Positions 1 through 8,367 of a stretch of DNA of 64,000 nucleotides are shown here, in pieces (position 1 is the stretch's first letter; the number at the start of each line of letters is the position of its first letter). The DNA is from Acidimicrobiales bacterium (GTDB lineage Bacteria; Actinomycetota; Acidimicrobiia; Acidimicrobiales; Palsa-688). The translations under genes were made by a program, and so were the position numbers. The stretch is from positions 18,415 to 82,414 of the forward strand of contig DASUWA010000011.1 in assembly GCA_036378675.1 (NCBI GenBank). Direction: 5' to 3'. The notes below the pieces were generated by a model. That model was not told the origin of the DNA and did not search any database. It worked only from the letters and a program-made list of their open reading frames with translations.

Positions 1-64
1 GCCCGAAGGCCGAGCCAGGTTCGTCCAGCCACGGCAGCCTGACAGGACGCCACCCGCACCATCG

Positions 65-92
65 GCTGGCGGCTCAATGGCGAGCCACCAGC
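65..92. repeat. Imperfect hairpin related to the 146-179 hairpin
   Basis: Arms 65-75 and 82-92 pair with one mismatch around the hexaloop AATGGC. Loop and stem resemble the hairpin at 146-179 (loop AACGGC), with paired changes in the stem. It may be a second copy of an extragenic palindrome downstream of the AfsR-like gene. Confidence 0.5.
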
Positions 93-145
93 TGCGGGTC
101 AGGTCCTCAAGTTGCTGCGGCTGAGGAAAAAGAGAGAGCACCCCG

Positions 146-179
146 GCAGCTGACGGTTCAACGGCGAACCGTCAGCTGC
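146..179 (-). terminator. Stem-loop terminator of the AfsR-like gene
   Basis: A perfect 14-bp stem (146-159 with 166-179) closes the loop AACGGC and overlaps the TGA stop of the minus-strand gene at 172-174. On the minus strand the stem is followed, after a GC-rich gap, by a pyrimidine/T-rich run at about 125-137. This fits intrinsic termination, although the T tract is displaced. Confidence 0.6.
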
Positions 180-3100
180 TTCGCGTAAGGGCCTCGACAT
201 CGGCCTCTGCGCCGGCGGCGAAGGCCTCCTCGAACTCTTGATCTCCCAACCGCTTGCGTGCCTCGGCCTCGATCCGCTCCGCGTCGAAACGATCGTCGAG
301 CATTCCGGAGCTGATCATAAGAAGCATGCCCGACAGCTCGGCCAGAGCGCCTGGAGGTACACCCGGGACGCTGCGAAGGTGGGAGGCAGCGCCGAGCAAT
401 GACGCACTACGGCGGGCGTCTTGCTCTAGTAGCGCGAGACCGGCGAGACCCTCTATGCACACCGCGTGACAGCTCGGGTCGCCGAGTTTCCGCGCCGCAA
501 CGAGAGCCTCCCTGTGGAGTTTGTCAGCCTGGGCCGCATGGCCTTGAATCTCGTTGATGTAGCCCAACACGCACAGAGAACCAATTACGCCTGGATCGAA
601 GCCCGCCGCCCGATAGAGCACCAAGGCCCTGCCGGCAGCGTCCTCCGCGAGTTCGAGCCGCCCCGAATGGCGGTGCCGTACAGTCAAGCCGGTCAGAGCC
701 CGGGCCACTACAAGGCCGAACGCGTCGTCCTCCGCGACTCGATCCGCCTCGTCAAACAGGGCCGACGCCCGGTCCGAGTCACCCATCAGCCCGGCGAGGT
801 TGGCGAGACGAACCACGGATGTGACATCCCGGGCGTGAAATCCCATCTCGGCGGTCATCCGCATCGACGCCTGCAGCAGTTCGGTAGCGCGTTGGTAGTC
901 GCCGCGGGACTCGGCGAAGTTGCTAAGCGCCACATTGGCCGCGGCCTCTGCTGTGATCGACCCGGTGCCCCGCGCTAGCGCTGCGAGCCGGGCCCAGTTC
1001 TGCTCAGAGGCCTCGTGGTCACCGGCGAGCAACGCCACGATCGCGTCGAGGAAGGCGACGTTCGCATCGCCTGAAGGGCGGTCCAGGGCAGCGAAGATGG
1101 CGCGTGCGGATTCGAACCACTCGGTCGTGCCTCCTACGTCTCCTCGACTCAGAGCCAGATTGGCCAGCAATACCTGCATCCAGCCGACCCATTCTGGATC
1201 GTCGGACTCGGCGGCTACGGCAACCAGCTCATCGCCCGCGGGGCCGGGATCCGACAAACCGGCGTGACGACATAGGACCTTCCGCCATCCAAGTGCCCAG
1301 CACCGTGCGGCCGCTGTCGCTGTGCCGCCGCATCCGAAGGCCTTGTCGAACCAGCGAACACCTTCCGACACATATCCGCTTTGCTGCCAATACCAACCCA
1401 GCCCGCCGGAGATGAGCAGGGCCGACTCGGCATCGTCGGAATCGACCGCGGACCCCAGGGCGCTGCGCAGGTTGTCCATCTCGGTCCCTACCGCCCGGAC
1501 CCAGCCGAGATGATCCTTCCCGTTGTACGCCTCGAGCGACCGCCCAGCGACCCCAGCGAACCATTCCCGATGCCTTTCGCGCACTGCTCCGGCTTCACCG
1601 CTGGCCTCGAGGCGTTCCGAGCCGTACTCGGCCAATGTCTGCAGCATCGAGAACCGGGCCGTCAGCCCAGTACTGTCCGCGACCAGGACCGACTTGTCCA
1701 CCAACCGGGCCAGCAGGTCCGGCACATCTGAGGCCGGAAGCTGGTCATCGGCGCACACGCCGACGGCGGCATCGACATCGCAGCCTCCGGCGAAAACCGA
1801 CATCCGTTCGAAGAGGCGTCGTTCGTCCTCGAAAAGCAGGTCGTAGCTCCAGTCGACGACCGCTCGCAGGTTCTGCTGTCGCGCCAGTGCGGTCCGGGCT
1901 CCTCCACTCAATAACGCGAACCGGTCGTCGAGGCGCGCTGCTATCTGGGTCACCGGGAAGGCCCGAACCCGAGCCGCCGCCAGCTCGATGGCGAGTGGCA
2001 AGCCATCGACCCGTCCGCAGATATCTTCCACGGTGAGTTCGATGTCATCTGTCAAAGCGAAGCCGGGATTGGCCGCGCTTGCTCTTTGGGCAAAAAGAGC
2101 GACCGCGGCGTCGGTTGCGAGCGGTTGGGCCAGCCAAAGATGCTCCCCAGGTACCCCGAGGTGCTCCCTGCTGGTTGCGAGGATCTTCAAGTGATCGCAC
2201 TCACGGAGAAGCTTCTCAGCCAAAGTCGCGGCTGATTCGATCACGTGCTCGCAGTTGTCCAGAACCAGTAGTGCGTCCTTGGACGAGAAGAACTCAGCTA
2301 ATCGGCTAACGCCTCCGTCACGACTCGCCGCCCCGCCCGGCGGATCTGGAACACCCAACGTCGTGATCACCGCGGGTATCGCTGACTCGCCGGGCGCGGT
2401 CCGGGCCAGCTCGACCAGCCACACGCCATGCTCGAAGCCGTCCCGCAACGACCGCGCCGCTTCGATCGCCAGCCGGGTCTTCCCGACGCCTCCCGGCCCG
2501 ACGACCGTCACCAATCGGTTGGCTCTTACGGCCCGGTCGAGGTCGACGAGATCGTCATCGCGTCCGATCGTCGGCGTGAGCGGCACGGGGAGATCGCTTC
2601 CGCGACGGCGCGAAAGCATCAGCTGCACACTGGGCCGCGGGGGCGGATCCAGACTCGGGTCTTGGGCCAGCATGGCCGACTCCAAGCGACGCAACTCCGC
2701 TCCGGGATCGAGTCCGAGCTCTTCGCCCAGGACCTTGCGGGCGTCCTGGAACTGTCGCAGCGCGTCGGCCTGACGGCCTGACCGGTACAGCGCCAGCATC
2801 AGCTGAGCTCTCCGCCGCTCCCGAAGCGGCTCGGCGCTCACCGCTTCTTCCAACTCACCAATGAGTTCGCTATGACGGCCACAAGCGAGGTCGGCGTCGA
2901 CACGATCCTCAAGGACCGACTGCCGCTCCTCGGTCAGGCGCGCGATCTCCGCCAGAGCGAACTCGTCGTATACGAACTCCGCTAGTGCCTCGCCCCGCCA
3001 CAACGCCAGAGCCTCACTGAACAGACTCGATGCCTTCTCGGCATCCCCCGCCAACAACGCGTCGCGACCCCTCGCCGTCAACCGCGCGAACCGCCCGAGG

Positions 3101-3387
3101 TCGACGGTCTCGGCATCCACGTCCAGCAGATAGCCCGGCGACTTGGTCCCCACCGCGCCAGCGGGCAGAACCTTCCGCAGCTTCGACACCAGCACCTGCA
3201 GTGAGTTGACGGCCCCCGACGGTGGATCCTCCCCCCAGAGATCCTCCACGAGCCGATCGGTGGACACCACCTGTCCGGGACGCAATGCAAGCAGTGCCAG
3301 GAGCCCCCGAAGCTTGGCACCGGACAGGGCGATGTCCGTCCCTGAATCATCGACCAACTCGAGGGAGCCCAGAAGGCGGATATCCAC
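172..3387 (-). CDS. AfsR/SARP-family transcriptional activator with STAND ATPase
   Basis: Large regulator of the AfsR/SARP class. Residues 1-95 form an OmpR-like winged helix for DNA binding and about 95-240 the bacterial transcriptional activation domain (BTAD). An NB-ARC-type NTPase follows, with Walker A GPGGVGKT at 297-304 and Walker B LLVLDNC near 373-379. The last ~450 residues are Ala/Leu-rich helical repeats of TPR character, typical ligand- or partner-sensing modules. The GTG start at 3387 puts the winged helix at the extreme N terminus and lies 6 nt after TACCCT on the minus strand, so the message may be leaderless. No biosynthetic cluster is adjacent, so the regulon cannot be inferred. 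Family assignment is secure; the target is unknown. Confidence 0.9.
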   Translation of the reverse strand: MDIRLLGSLELVDDSGTDIALSGAKLRGLLALLALRPGQVVSTDRLVEDLWGEDPPSGAVNSLQVLVSKLRKVLPAGAVGTKSPGYLLDVDAETVDLGRFARLTARGRDALLAGDAEKASSLFSEALALWRGEALAEFVYDEFALAEIARLTEERQSVLEDRVDADLACGRHSELIGELEEAVSAEPLRERRRAQLMLALYRSGRQADALRQFQDARKVLGEELGLDPGAELRRLESAMLAQDPSLDPPPRPSVQLMLSRRRGSDLPVPLTPTIGRDDDLVDLDRAVRANRLVTVVGPGGVGKTRLAIEAARSLRDGFEHGVWLVELARTAPGESAIPAVITTLGVPDPPGGAASRDGGVSRLAEFFSSKDALLVLDNCEHVIESAATLAEKLLRECDHLKILATSREHLGVPGEHLWLAQPLATDAAVALFAQRASAANPGFALTDDIELTVEDICGRVDGLPLAIELAAARVRAFPVTQIAARLDDRFALLSGGARTALARQQNLRAVVDWSYDLLFEDERRLFERMSVFAGGCDVDAAVGVCADDQLPASDVPDLLARLVDKSVLVADSTGLTARFSMLQTLAEYGSERLEASGEAGAVRERHREWFAGVAGRSLEAYNGKDHLGWVRAVGTEMDNLRSALGSAVDSDDAESALLISGGLGWYWQQSGYVSEGVRWFDKAFGCGGTATAAARCWALGWRKVLCRHAGLSDPGPAGDELVAVAAESDDPEWVGWMQVLLANLALSRGDVGGTTEWFESARAIFAALDRPSGDANVAFLDAIVALLAGDHEASEQNWARLAALARGTGSITAEAAANVALSNFAESRGDYQRATELLQASMRMTAEMGFHARDVTSVVRLANLAGLMGDSDRASALFDEADRVAEDDAFGLVVARALTGLTVRHRHSGRLELAEDAAGRALVLYRAAGFDPGVIGSLCVLGYINEIQGHAAQADKLHREALVAARKLGDPSCHAVCIEGLAGLALLEQDARRSASLLGAASHLRSVPGVPPGALAELSGMLLMISSGMLDDRFDAERIEAEARKRLGDQEFEEAFAAGAEADVEALTRSS

Positions 3388-3393
3388 GGCCGA

Positions 3394-3399
3394 AGGGTA
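3394..3399 (-). promoter_or_regulatory. Putative -10 element (TACCCT) for a leaderless GTG start
   Basis: TACCCT on the minus strand lies 6 nt before the GTG of the AfsR-like gene. It fits the actinobacterial TAnnnT -10 consensus, with transcription starting at the initiation codon. No convincing -35 box is seen. Confidence 0.35.
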
Positions 3400-3544
3400 G
3401 ATCGACTATGCCAACGCCAGCCCGACTTCCGTCGCAGCGCCACCCCTAACGAGGCGGTCTGTGTCCTTTTCGAGCCGGCGGCGTCGCCCCGCCGCTTCAG
3501 TCGGAGGTCAGTTCCGGATCAGGACGGCAGGGCACGCTCGGGGT

Positions 3545-3823
3545 ATGACCAATATGCCCCCCGATTCGTCCGAGCGGCCCGCTGGAGCGACGCGTAGCGA
3601 GCGACAACACGCCGAGATTCTCCTCGCCATCCATAAAGGCCGGACAAGTCACGCGCTTGATCTCGCCTTCGAGCATCTCGACGAGTTCGGAGCCGATCAG
3701 TCGGTCGTTCTGGAGCTGGCGTCAGCGGTTGCCGATCAGGACGACTCGTCGTTGTCGATCGAGTTCGACGCGCTCCTTCGACGCATCGGGGGCAAATCGG
3801 ACAACCAGAACGGGCGGGGTTAG
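3545..3823 (+). CDS. Small hypothetical acidic protein
   Basis: 92-residue frame starting at ATG 3545; an in-frame start at 3461 is possible, but the extra 28 residues are Arg-rich and low complexity. The predicted protein is soluble and helical, with a central segment around residues 24-60 that is rich in Leu, Ala and acidic residues, and an acidic Asp run near residue 65. I recognise no family. It lies between the divergent AfsR-like regulator and a downstream exporter gene 7 nt away, so it may be co-transcribed with the exporter. No clear Shine-Dalgarno sequence precedes the start. It could be a spurious frame. Confidence 0.4.
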   Translation: MTNMPPDSSERPAGATRSERQHAEILLAIHKGRTSHALDLAFEHLDEFGADQSVVLELASAVADQDDSSLSIEFDALLRRIGGKSDNQNGRG

Positions 3824-3830
3824 CGGGACC

Positions 3831-5237
3831 GTGACAGCACAGTCATGTCCTCTGGAGGTCGCCGATGACTCCGCCTCCCGATCTACGGACGAAGTGACCT
3901 GGCCGTCGTTGGCCCCAGGCCCCACCGCTGCCGGTCACATCCAGCCGGACGTCGAGACCCAGAGGACACGGAGTCAGGGGCAGTATTACGCTTCGACCGT
4001 GTCGCTCGCTGAGGCGGCTGATCAAGGGTGTTCGCGCCGCCGCGTCCGGCAGCTCGCCAGCGCTCGGGTTGTGTCCTCGAGTGGGTCCCAGGCGGCCCAG
4101 ATCGCGCTGATCTACCAGATATACGCCATCACCCGATCCGGAGCATGGGTCGCGGCAGCCCTCTTCGGGTGCATCAGCCTGGCTGGTCTGCTCGGTCCCA
4201 TCTCAGGTTGGATTGCGGACCGCTTCGACCGCCGCAGAGTCATGGTCTTCTCTGAGCTCACCGCCGGCGCCGCCTACCTAGGCCTGGTGTTCGCTCACGA
4301 TCCCGCCGTGCTGCTCACCGGAGCGTTGGCTGCGACCATTGCCGGCTCACCATTCCGGGCGGCATCAGCGGCCGCTGTTCCGAACCTGGTGGAGGTCGGG
4401 GATCTGCCCTGGGCGAATGCCCAGCTCGAAGCGGCATTCAACGTCGCCCTCGTGGCAGGCCCTCTGCTCGGTGGCGCTTTGGTGGCCGCTTCCGGCGCCG
4501 GTCTGGTCTACGGTCTCAACGCCGCGAGTTTCGCGGGCTCCGGAATCCTGATAGCCCTCACGCGCGGTTCCTTCGGCGGAGGTCACGCGAACGCATTAGC
4601 TCTAGAGCGCGCTGGGAAGCATCTCTTTGCCGGATACAGGTTTATCGCTACCAACAAGCGGCTCGCTCCCCTGGCGGCTGCCAGCGCCCTCGCATACGGG
4701 TCCTTCGGCGCTGCTCTGGTGATCGACCCTGCCCTGACGCGATACTTCCACGCCGGCTCCATCGGCTACGGCCTGCTTACTGCGCTTTGGGGTGCCGGCG
4801 CAGTGATCGGCGCCCTCCTCGCCGGCCGGTTGGTAACCGTCAGCAACGCCCACCGCGCCGTCGTGTGGGGAATCGCGGCCATGGGCATCTCCCTCGGCAG
4901 CATCATCGTCCTGCCGGACTTTCCGCTTATCGTCGGGGCCGGAGCGATCGGGGGCGCCGGTAGCGGGTTCGTGTTCATCCCATGGCTGCTTCTACTCCAG
5001 CGCCACTCCAGCGAAGCCATACGAGGAAGAGTCGTCGCCGCCGCCGAAGGGTTCGATCAAGTCGCCTTCCTAATCGGCATGGTCATAGCCGTGCCGATCA
5101 TCTCCTGGGCCAACCCACACCACGCTTACGCCATCGCCGGTGTGCTGCTCGCAGCTGCAACCGCCATCACCGCCGTGTTCGGTTCGACCCGGGAAGTCAC
5201 AGAACCCACTCTCGAGCGAGCTGGAGCGGATGAGTGA
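3831..5237 (+). CDS. MFS transporter (MFS_3 / EntS-like exporter)
   Basis: Integral membrane exporter of the major facilitator superfamily, most like the MFS_3 group that includes enterobactin exporter EntS and macrolide efflux proteins. The conserved loop between TM2 and TM3 is seen as GWIADRFDRRRVM, and about 12 hydrophobic segments follow. From GTG 3831 the protein is 468 residues. The first ~56 residues lack membrane character, and the family homology begins near GTG 3999, which would give a more typical 412 residues; neither start has a strong ribosome site. The substrate cannot be read from sequence. It follows a small hypothetical gene by 7 nt. There is no adjacent regulator on the same strand. 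Confidence 0.8.
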   Translation: MTAQSCPLEVADDSASRSTDEVTWPSLAPGPTAAGHIQPDVETQRTRSQGQYYASTVSLAEAADQGCSRRRVRQLASARVVSSSGSQAAQIALIYQIYAITRSGAWVAAALFGCISLAGLLGPISGWIADRFDRRRVMVFSELTAGAAYLGLVFAHDPAVLLTGALAATIAGSPFRAASAAAVPNLVEVGDLPWANAQLEAAFNVALVAGPLLGGALVAASGAGLVYGLNAASFAGSGILIALTRGSFGGGHANALALERAGKHLFAGYRFIATNKRLAPLAAASALAYGSFGAALVIDPALTRYFHAGSIGYGLLTALWGAGAVIGALLAGRLVTVSNAHRAVVWGIAAMGISLGSIIVLPDFPLIVGAGAIGGAGSGFVFIPWLLLLQRHSSEAIRGRVVAAAEGFDQVAFLIGMVIAVPIISWANPHHAYAIAGVLLAAATAITAVFGSTREVTEPTLERAGADE

Positions 5238-5437
5238 AGCGACCCACCTCGCGCGACCCGGACCGAGCGTGGGCGTCAAACAAGAGCGCTTTCACCTACT
5301 TCGTTCGCGCCTCGCGCTGAACATCGGTTGCCTCGCCCAATATCGGGCCCCGGCTTCGGCCACGACGCGCCCTCAATTTGCCGCTCGAGGGCAACGGCAC
5401 CCTTACGAGCACAGGGCCTGTCGACGCTCTTCGCTCA

Positions 5438-5788
5438 TTAGCGCTCGGTCGGCGTGATCGTCTCTAGCAAACCAGTTGTGACGTCGTAGACATACCCAGA
5501 CACGGAGATGCGCGAGGTTTCGGGAAATGCGTGTCGGAGGCGGTTTACGTCGGTGATGACGGTGGCGGTGGGATCGACTACGGCGCGGTCGAGGAGGGTA
5601 GATTCGTCTGCCCCGATTTGGTCGGCGTAGTGGTTCCGGAACGAGTTGTCCGCCAAGAAGCCGGTTCCGCACTGGGTGTGGTGAATAACTGCGACTTCGA
5701 ACAACCGCCCATCAGGCCGGAACATCTCGACGATTTGTTTGATGAAAGCGATGTCATCGACTACTTCGGGTCTGACTCGACCGCCGGC
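5438..5788 (-). pseudogene. Beta-carbonic anhydrase fragment, 5' end deleted
   Basis: C-terminal two-thirds of a beta-class carbonic anhydrase. The minus-strand frame reads AGGRVRPEVVDDIAFIKQIV, then VAVIHHTQCGTGF, where the His and Cys of HHTQCG are zinc ligands, and ends with VSGYVYDVTTG before the stop at 5438. The N-terminal part carrying the first zinc Cys and the catalytic Asp-Arg dyad is absent. Homology stops abruptly near 5786-5788, exactly where the TetR fragment on the other strand begins. An internal ATG at 5723-5725 could start a 95-residue product, but it would lack half of the active site. I regard it as a dead gene. Confidence 0.75.
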
Positions 5789-6154
5789 GACCCCGCCGCG
5801 GCGCTTCGTCGTCTAAACGCTATCGGGGTCGCATATCTCGAGTTCGCTCGCCAGGAACCGGGCCTGTTCGCAACCGCGTTTTCGGTACCACAGCAACATT
5901 CTTACGGCGTCCCCGACGACGACACCGGTGCCCACCCCACTCCGCTAACCCAGCTCCGCACCGTGCTCGACGAGCTCGTCGAAGCACACATCCTCGACCG
6001 CCGCCGCCGCGAGGGAATCGAGTACCCCATCTGGTCGGTCGTACACGGCCTAGCAGTCCTTACCGGACAAGGTCCCCTGCGAGACCTCCCCGACACCAGC
6101 CGGCGACACCTCGAGCAGCTCGCCTCAACGTTCATCGGCTTCGCTCTCGCCTGA
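5786..6154 (+). pseudogene. TetR-family regulator C-terminal fragment, DNA-binding domain deleted
   Basis: From GDPAAALRRLNAIGVAYLEF onward the frame matches the ligand-binding C-terminal domain (WHG/TetR_C type) of TetR repressors, including the typical FARQEPGLFATAF segment and the ending LEQLASTFIGFALA. The N-terminal helix-turn-helix (about 75-80 residues) is missing. The frame remains open upstream to 5531 only because it runs antisense through the carbonic anhydrase fragment. Without a DNA-binding domain it cannot be an ordinary repressor. Junction and orientation indicate that one deletion removed the shared promoter and both 5' ends of a divergent pair. Confidence 0.75.
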
Positions 6155-6401
6155 CCTCGCGCGCACCGAGGTGTACCCAGCCACGGAACCCTCCCCACCC
6201 CACCAAAAGGTATCCGGCTGACATCGTTGCGTTGATGTCTCGGCGATATCTGGATTCATCCCTGTCCGCATAGTTGGCCGTATCGGACAACGACGCCGTT
6301 GGCGTCTAGCACCTGGCAACGGGACTTCTCGACAGTGTCCCCGTCCGGCGGTTGAAAAATACTGGCTGGGCGACGTTCGCAGGTCGCATTTGATCTAGCC
6401 C

Positions 6402-6407
6402 TAGATT
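6402..6407 (+). promoter_or_regulatory. Putative -10 element (TAGATT)
   Basis: TAGATT lies 6 nt before the GTG at 6414, with no Shine-Dalgarno sequence between them. This suggests a leaderless transcript for the maleylpyruvate-isomerase-like gene. The same hexamer at the same spacing precedes the gene at 58763. Confidence 0.4.
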
Positions 6408-6413
6408 CTTATC

Positions 6414-7151
6414 GTGAGCACTGATCTTTCCGTCGATCTCCAAACTGCCTTAGAGACAATCGCCTCTGCGGGCTCCGCTCTCACTAAGGCCGGGCGGGAT
6501 GGTCCGAACGCGGTGGTGGCCTGGTGTCCAAACTGGACCGTCGGTTCGGTGCTGTCGCATGTTGGCTGCGTTCACGAATGGGTCACCGGCATGGTCCGAA
6601 GTGCCGCGGTGGAGAGCCAGCCGTTCCCCCCGGTGCCCGAGTTCACCGATGCTGCGCTAGCAGACTGGGCGGACGAGCGTCGGCACGAGTTGACCGGAGC
6701 GTTGGGCGAGGCCGACCCCGACCAACCGATGTGGGCCTTCGGGTTCCAGCTACCCACCCGCTTCTGGTTCCGACGGCAAGCGCACGAGACAGCGGTGCAC
6801 GCGGTGGACGCGACGGCTGCAGCAGGCGCGGCCTGGCAAATACCTGGCGATGTAGCAGACGACGGGCTCGCGGAGTTTCTGACCGTGTTCCTGCCATTCC
6901 AGTGGCAGCGGCGCCCGCCCACTTGGGGAGCGGGGCGTTCCATACATTTCCATAGGACTGACGGGGACGGCGAGCGAGTCTTGACCATCGGGCCTTCGCC
7001 AGAGGTCCGACCGGGACACGGCAAAGGTGATCTGGCGGTGCGAGGAACCGGCCATGACTTACTGCTGTGGGTCCTCAACCGTCCCGCGTCCGTCGAACTG
7101 ATCGGCGACGAGGAGTTGGCCGCCGCATGGGCCCAGCACGTCCGGTTCTAA
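6414..7151 (+). CDS. Maleylpyruvate isomerase family mycothiol-dependent enzyme
   Basis: 245-residue protein of the mycothiol-dependent maleylpyruvate isomerase (MDMPI) family. The N-terminal half is a DinB-like four-helix bundle with the signature WTVGSVLSHVGCVHEW at about residues 41-56, which includes metal-binding His residues. The C-terminal half is an MDMPI_C-type domain with the typical motif GKGDLAVRGTGHDLLLWVLN. Family members use mycothiol as cofactor or belong to detoxifying thiol transferases; the substrate here is unknown. It stands alone, following the TetR fragment by about 260 nt of apparently non-coding DNA, and faces the LysR gene convergently. The GTG start is chosen from homology and the upstream TAGATT hexamer. 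Confidence 0.8.
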   Translation: MSTDLSVDLQTALETIASAGSALTKAGRDGPNAVVAWCPNWTVGSVLSHVGCVHEWVTGMVRSAAVESQPFPPVPEFTDAALADWADERRHELTGALGEADPDQPMWAFGFQLPTRFWFRRQAHETAVHAVDATAAAGAAWQIPGDVADDGLAEFLTVFLPFQWQRRPPTWGAGRSIHFHRTDGDGERVLTIGPSPEVRPGHGKGDLAVRGTGHDLLLWVLNRPASVELIGDEELAAAWAQHVRF

Positions 7152-7203
7152 CCGCGGCGTCCTTGGTCACGTGAACGCGAAGTTCATCAATGCGACTTCA
7201 GAG

Positions 7204-8199
7204 CTATTTGCCTCGTCGGATCATCAATGTGCCGTTGCCGACTTCTTGAGCGACGGGATCGTCGGACGGTAGCCATGGCGGTACCTCGCCGGCTTCGAAG
7301 CTTCGCCATTCGTTGTTTGCTGCGGTTTCGTGAGCGATTTCGAGGAACTCGGCGGCTGCTTGGAAGAGCGGTCCGTCTCGCCAAGCGATCGACCACGGGT
7401 AATGGGGACGTAGTTCGGCTGGGTCGGACACCGGTAAGCCCTCCGAGGCGTAGAGCCGAGCGTAGCTGTCGAACTCAAGCAGGAACGCCGATGCGGTTGA
7501 CCTCTGGACGATTTTGAGGCAATGACTGAATGCGCCGGGAGTGCCCAGCCATTGCATGCGAATGCCCACTTCTTGTTCGAGGGCAGTTAGATAGTTGCCG
7601 TGGGCGTTGTAGAGGCCGGAGTCAGTATCGTCCCCGAAGACTTCCACAGGTCTTTCGAACAGTGATCTCGTGGTTCGTGACGCATCGCCCGTTCGTCCGA
7701 CCAGTCGCATTGGTTCGAGCCGCAACAGCGTATGCGACCAGCCCTTGGGGTGGTTAGCCAGCATCTCGGGAGTGACGCGGAGGATCGCGACATCTAGGCG
7801 GTCGCAGAGGAGAGCGTTCAGTTGGGACATGCTGTCCATGGCCCTCTCGACCAGTTCTACATCGGGTCTCGCCTTGCAGTAGGCGTCGACGACCATTCGG
7901 CTCGTTGACAACTCGAATATGTGGGCGACGCGAACCCGGTTGGCCTCCCCTGGCTGTCGCATCCGGTCCGCCACGCGGAGCAGTTCACGAGCATCTGCAA
8001 GGAACTTCTCCCCTCGACCGGTCAGGGTTACGTGACGGGAATCCCGCTCCAGGAGCCGGTACCCGAGCTGGTCCTCAAGCTTGCGGATCTGCCTTGAGAG
8101 AGCCGGCTGAGCCAGGTGGAGCCTGGCTGCCGCCCGTCCGAAATGCAGCTCATCAGCCACGGCCACGAAGTAGCGCACCAGCCGCAGGTCAAGCTCCAT
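7204..8199 (-). CDS. LysR-family transcriptional regulator
   Basis: LysR-type regulator of 331 residues. It opens with the classic winged HTH: LRLVRYFVAVADELHFGRAA, followed by LHLAQPALSRQIRKLEDQLG and LLERDSRHVTLTGRG. A periplasmic-binding-like effector domain follows. The ATG at 8199 is preferred over 8205 because AGGAG then sits 6 nt upstream and the protein begins MELDLRLVRYF as the family usually does. It is divergent from the alpha/beta hydrolase gene at 8368. The 168-bp space between them contains two inverted repeats suited to LysR binding, so the hydrolase-SDR pair is its likely target (inference from layout). Confidence 0.88.
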   Translation of the reverse strand: MELDLRLVRYFVAVADELHFGRAAARLHLAQPALSRQIRKLEDQLGYRLLERDSRHVTLTGRGEKFLADARELLRVADRMRQPGEANRVRVAHIFELSTSRMVVDAYCKARPDVELVERAMDSMSQLNALLCDRLDVAILRVTPEMLANHPKGWSHTLLRLEPMRLVGRTGDASRTTRSLFERPVEVFGDDTDSGLYNAHGNYLTALEQEVGIRMQWLGTPGAFSHCLKIVQRSTASAFLLEFDSYARLYASEGLPVSDPAELRPHYPWSIAWRDGPLFQAAAEFLEIAHETAANNEWRSFEAGEVPPWLPSDDPVAQEVGNGTLMIRRGK

Positions 8200-8260
8200 A
8201 TCCATCTCCTAGCGCCCGAGCCGGGAGGTGACGAGCGCGTGCGCGGATACTAGTTGGGTC

Positions 8261-8278
8261 TCGGGAAACCATTCCCGA
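8261..8278. promoter_or_regulatory. Inverted repeat in LysR/hydrolase divergent promoter
   Basis: TCGGGAA-ACCA-TTCCCGA is a perfect 7-bp inverted repeat centred about 70 bp upstream of the LysR start and about 98 bp upstream of the hydrolase start. It is a candidate LysR recognition site. Confidence 0.45.
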
Positions 8279-8292
8279 CCGGTCATCGATCC

Positions 8293-8317
8293 GTGTCGAA
8301 TAGGTATTGGACGACAC
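8293..8317. promoter_or_regulatory. Second inverted repeat in the same divergent promoter
   Basis: GTGTCG and CGACAC are separated by 13 bp. The repeat lies 15 bp to the right of the first and could be the activation half of a two-part LysR operator overlapping the hydrolase promoter. Confidence 0.4.
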
Positions 8318-8367
8318 CTGCAAACCGGTGTTGGCTTGCCGGGACACCCACTCGGGAAAGGTTCGCC

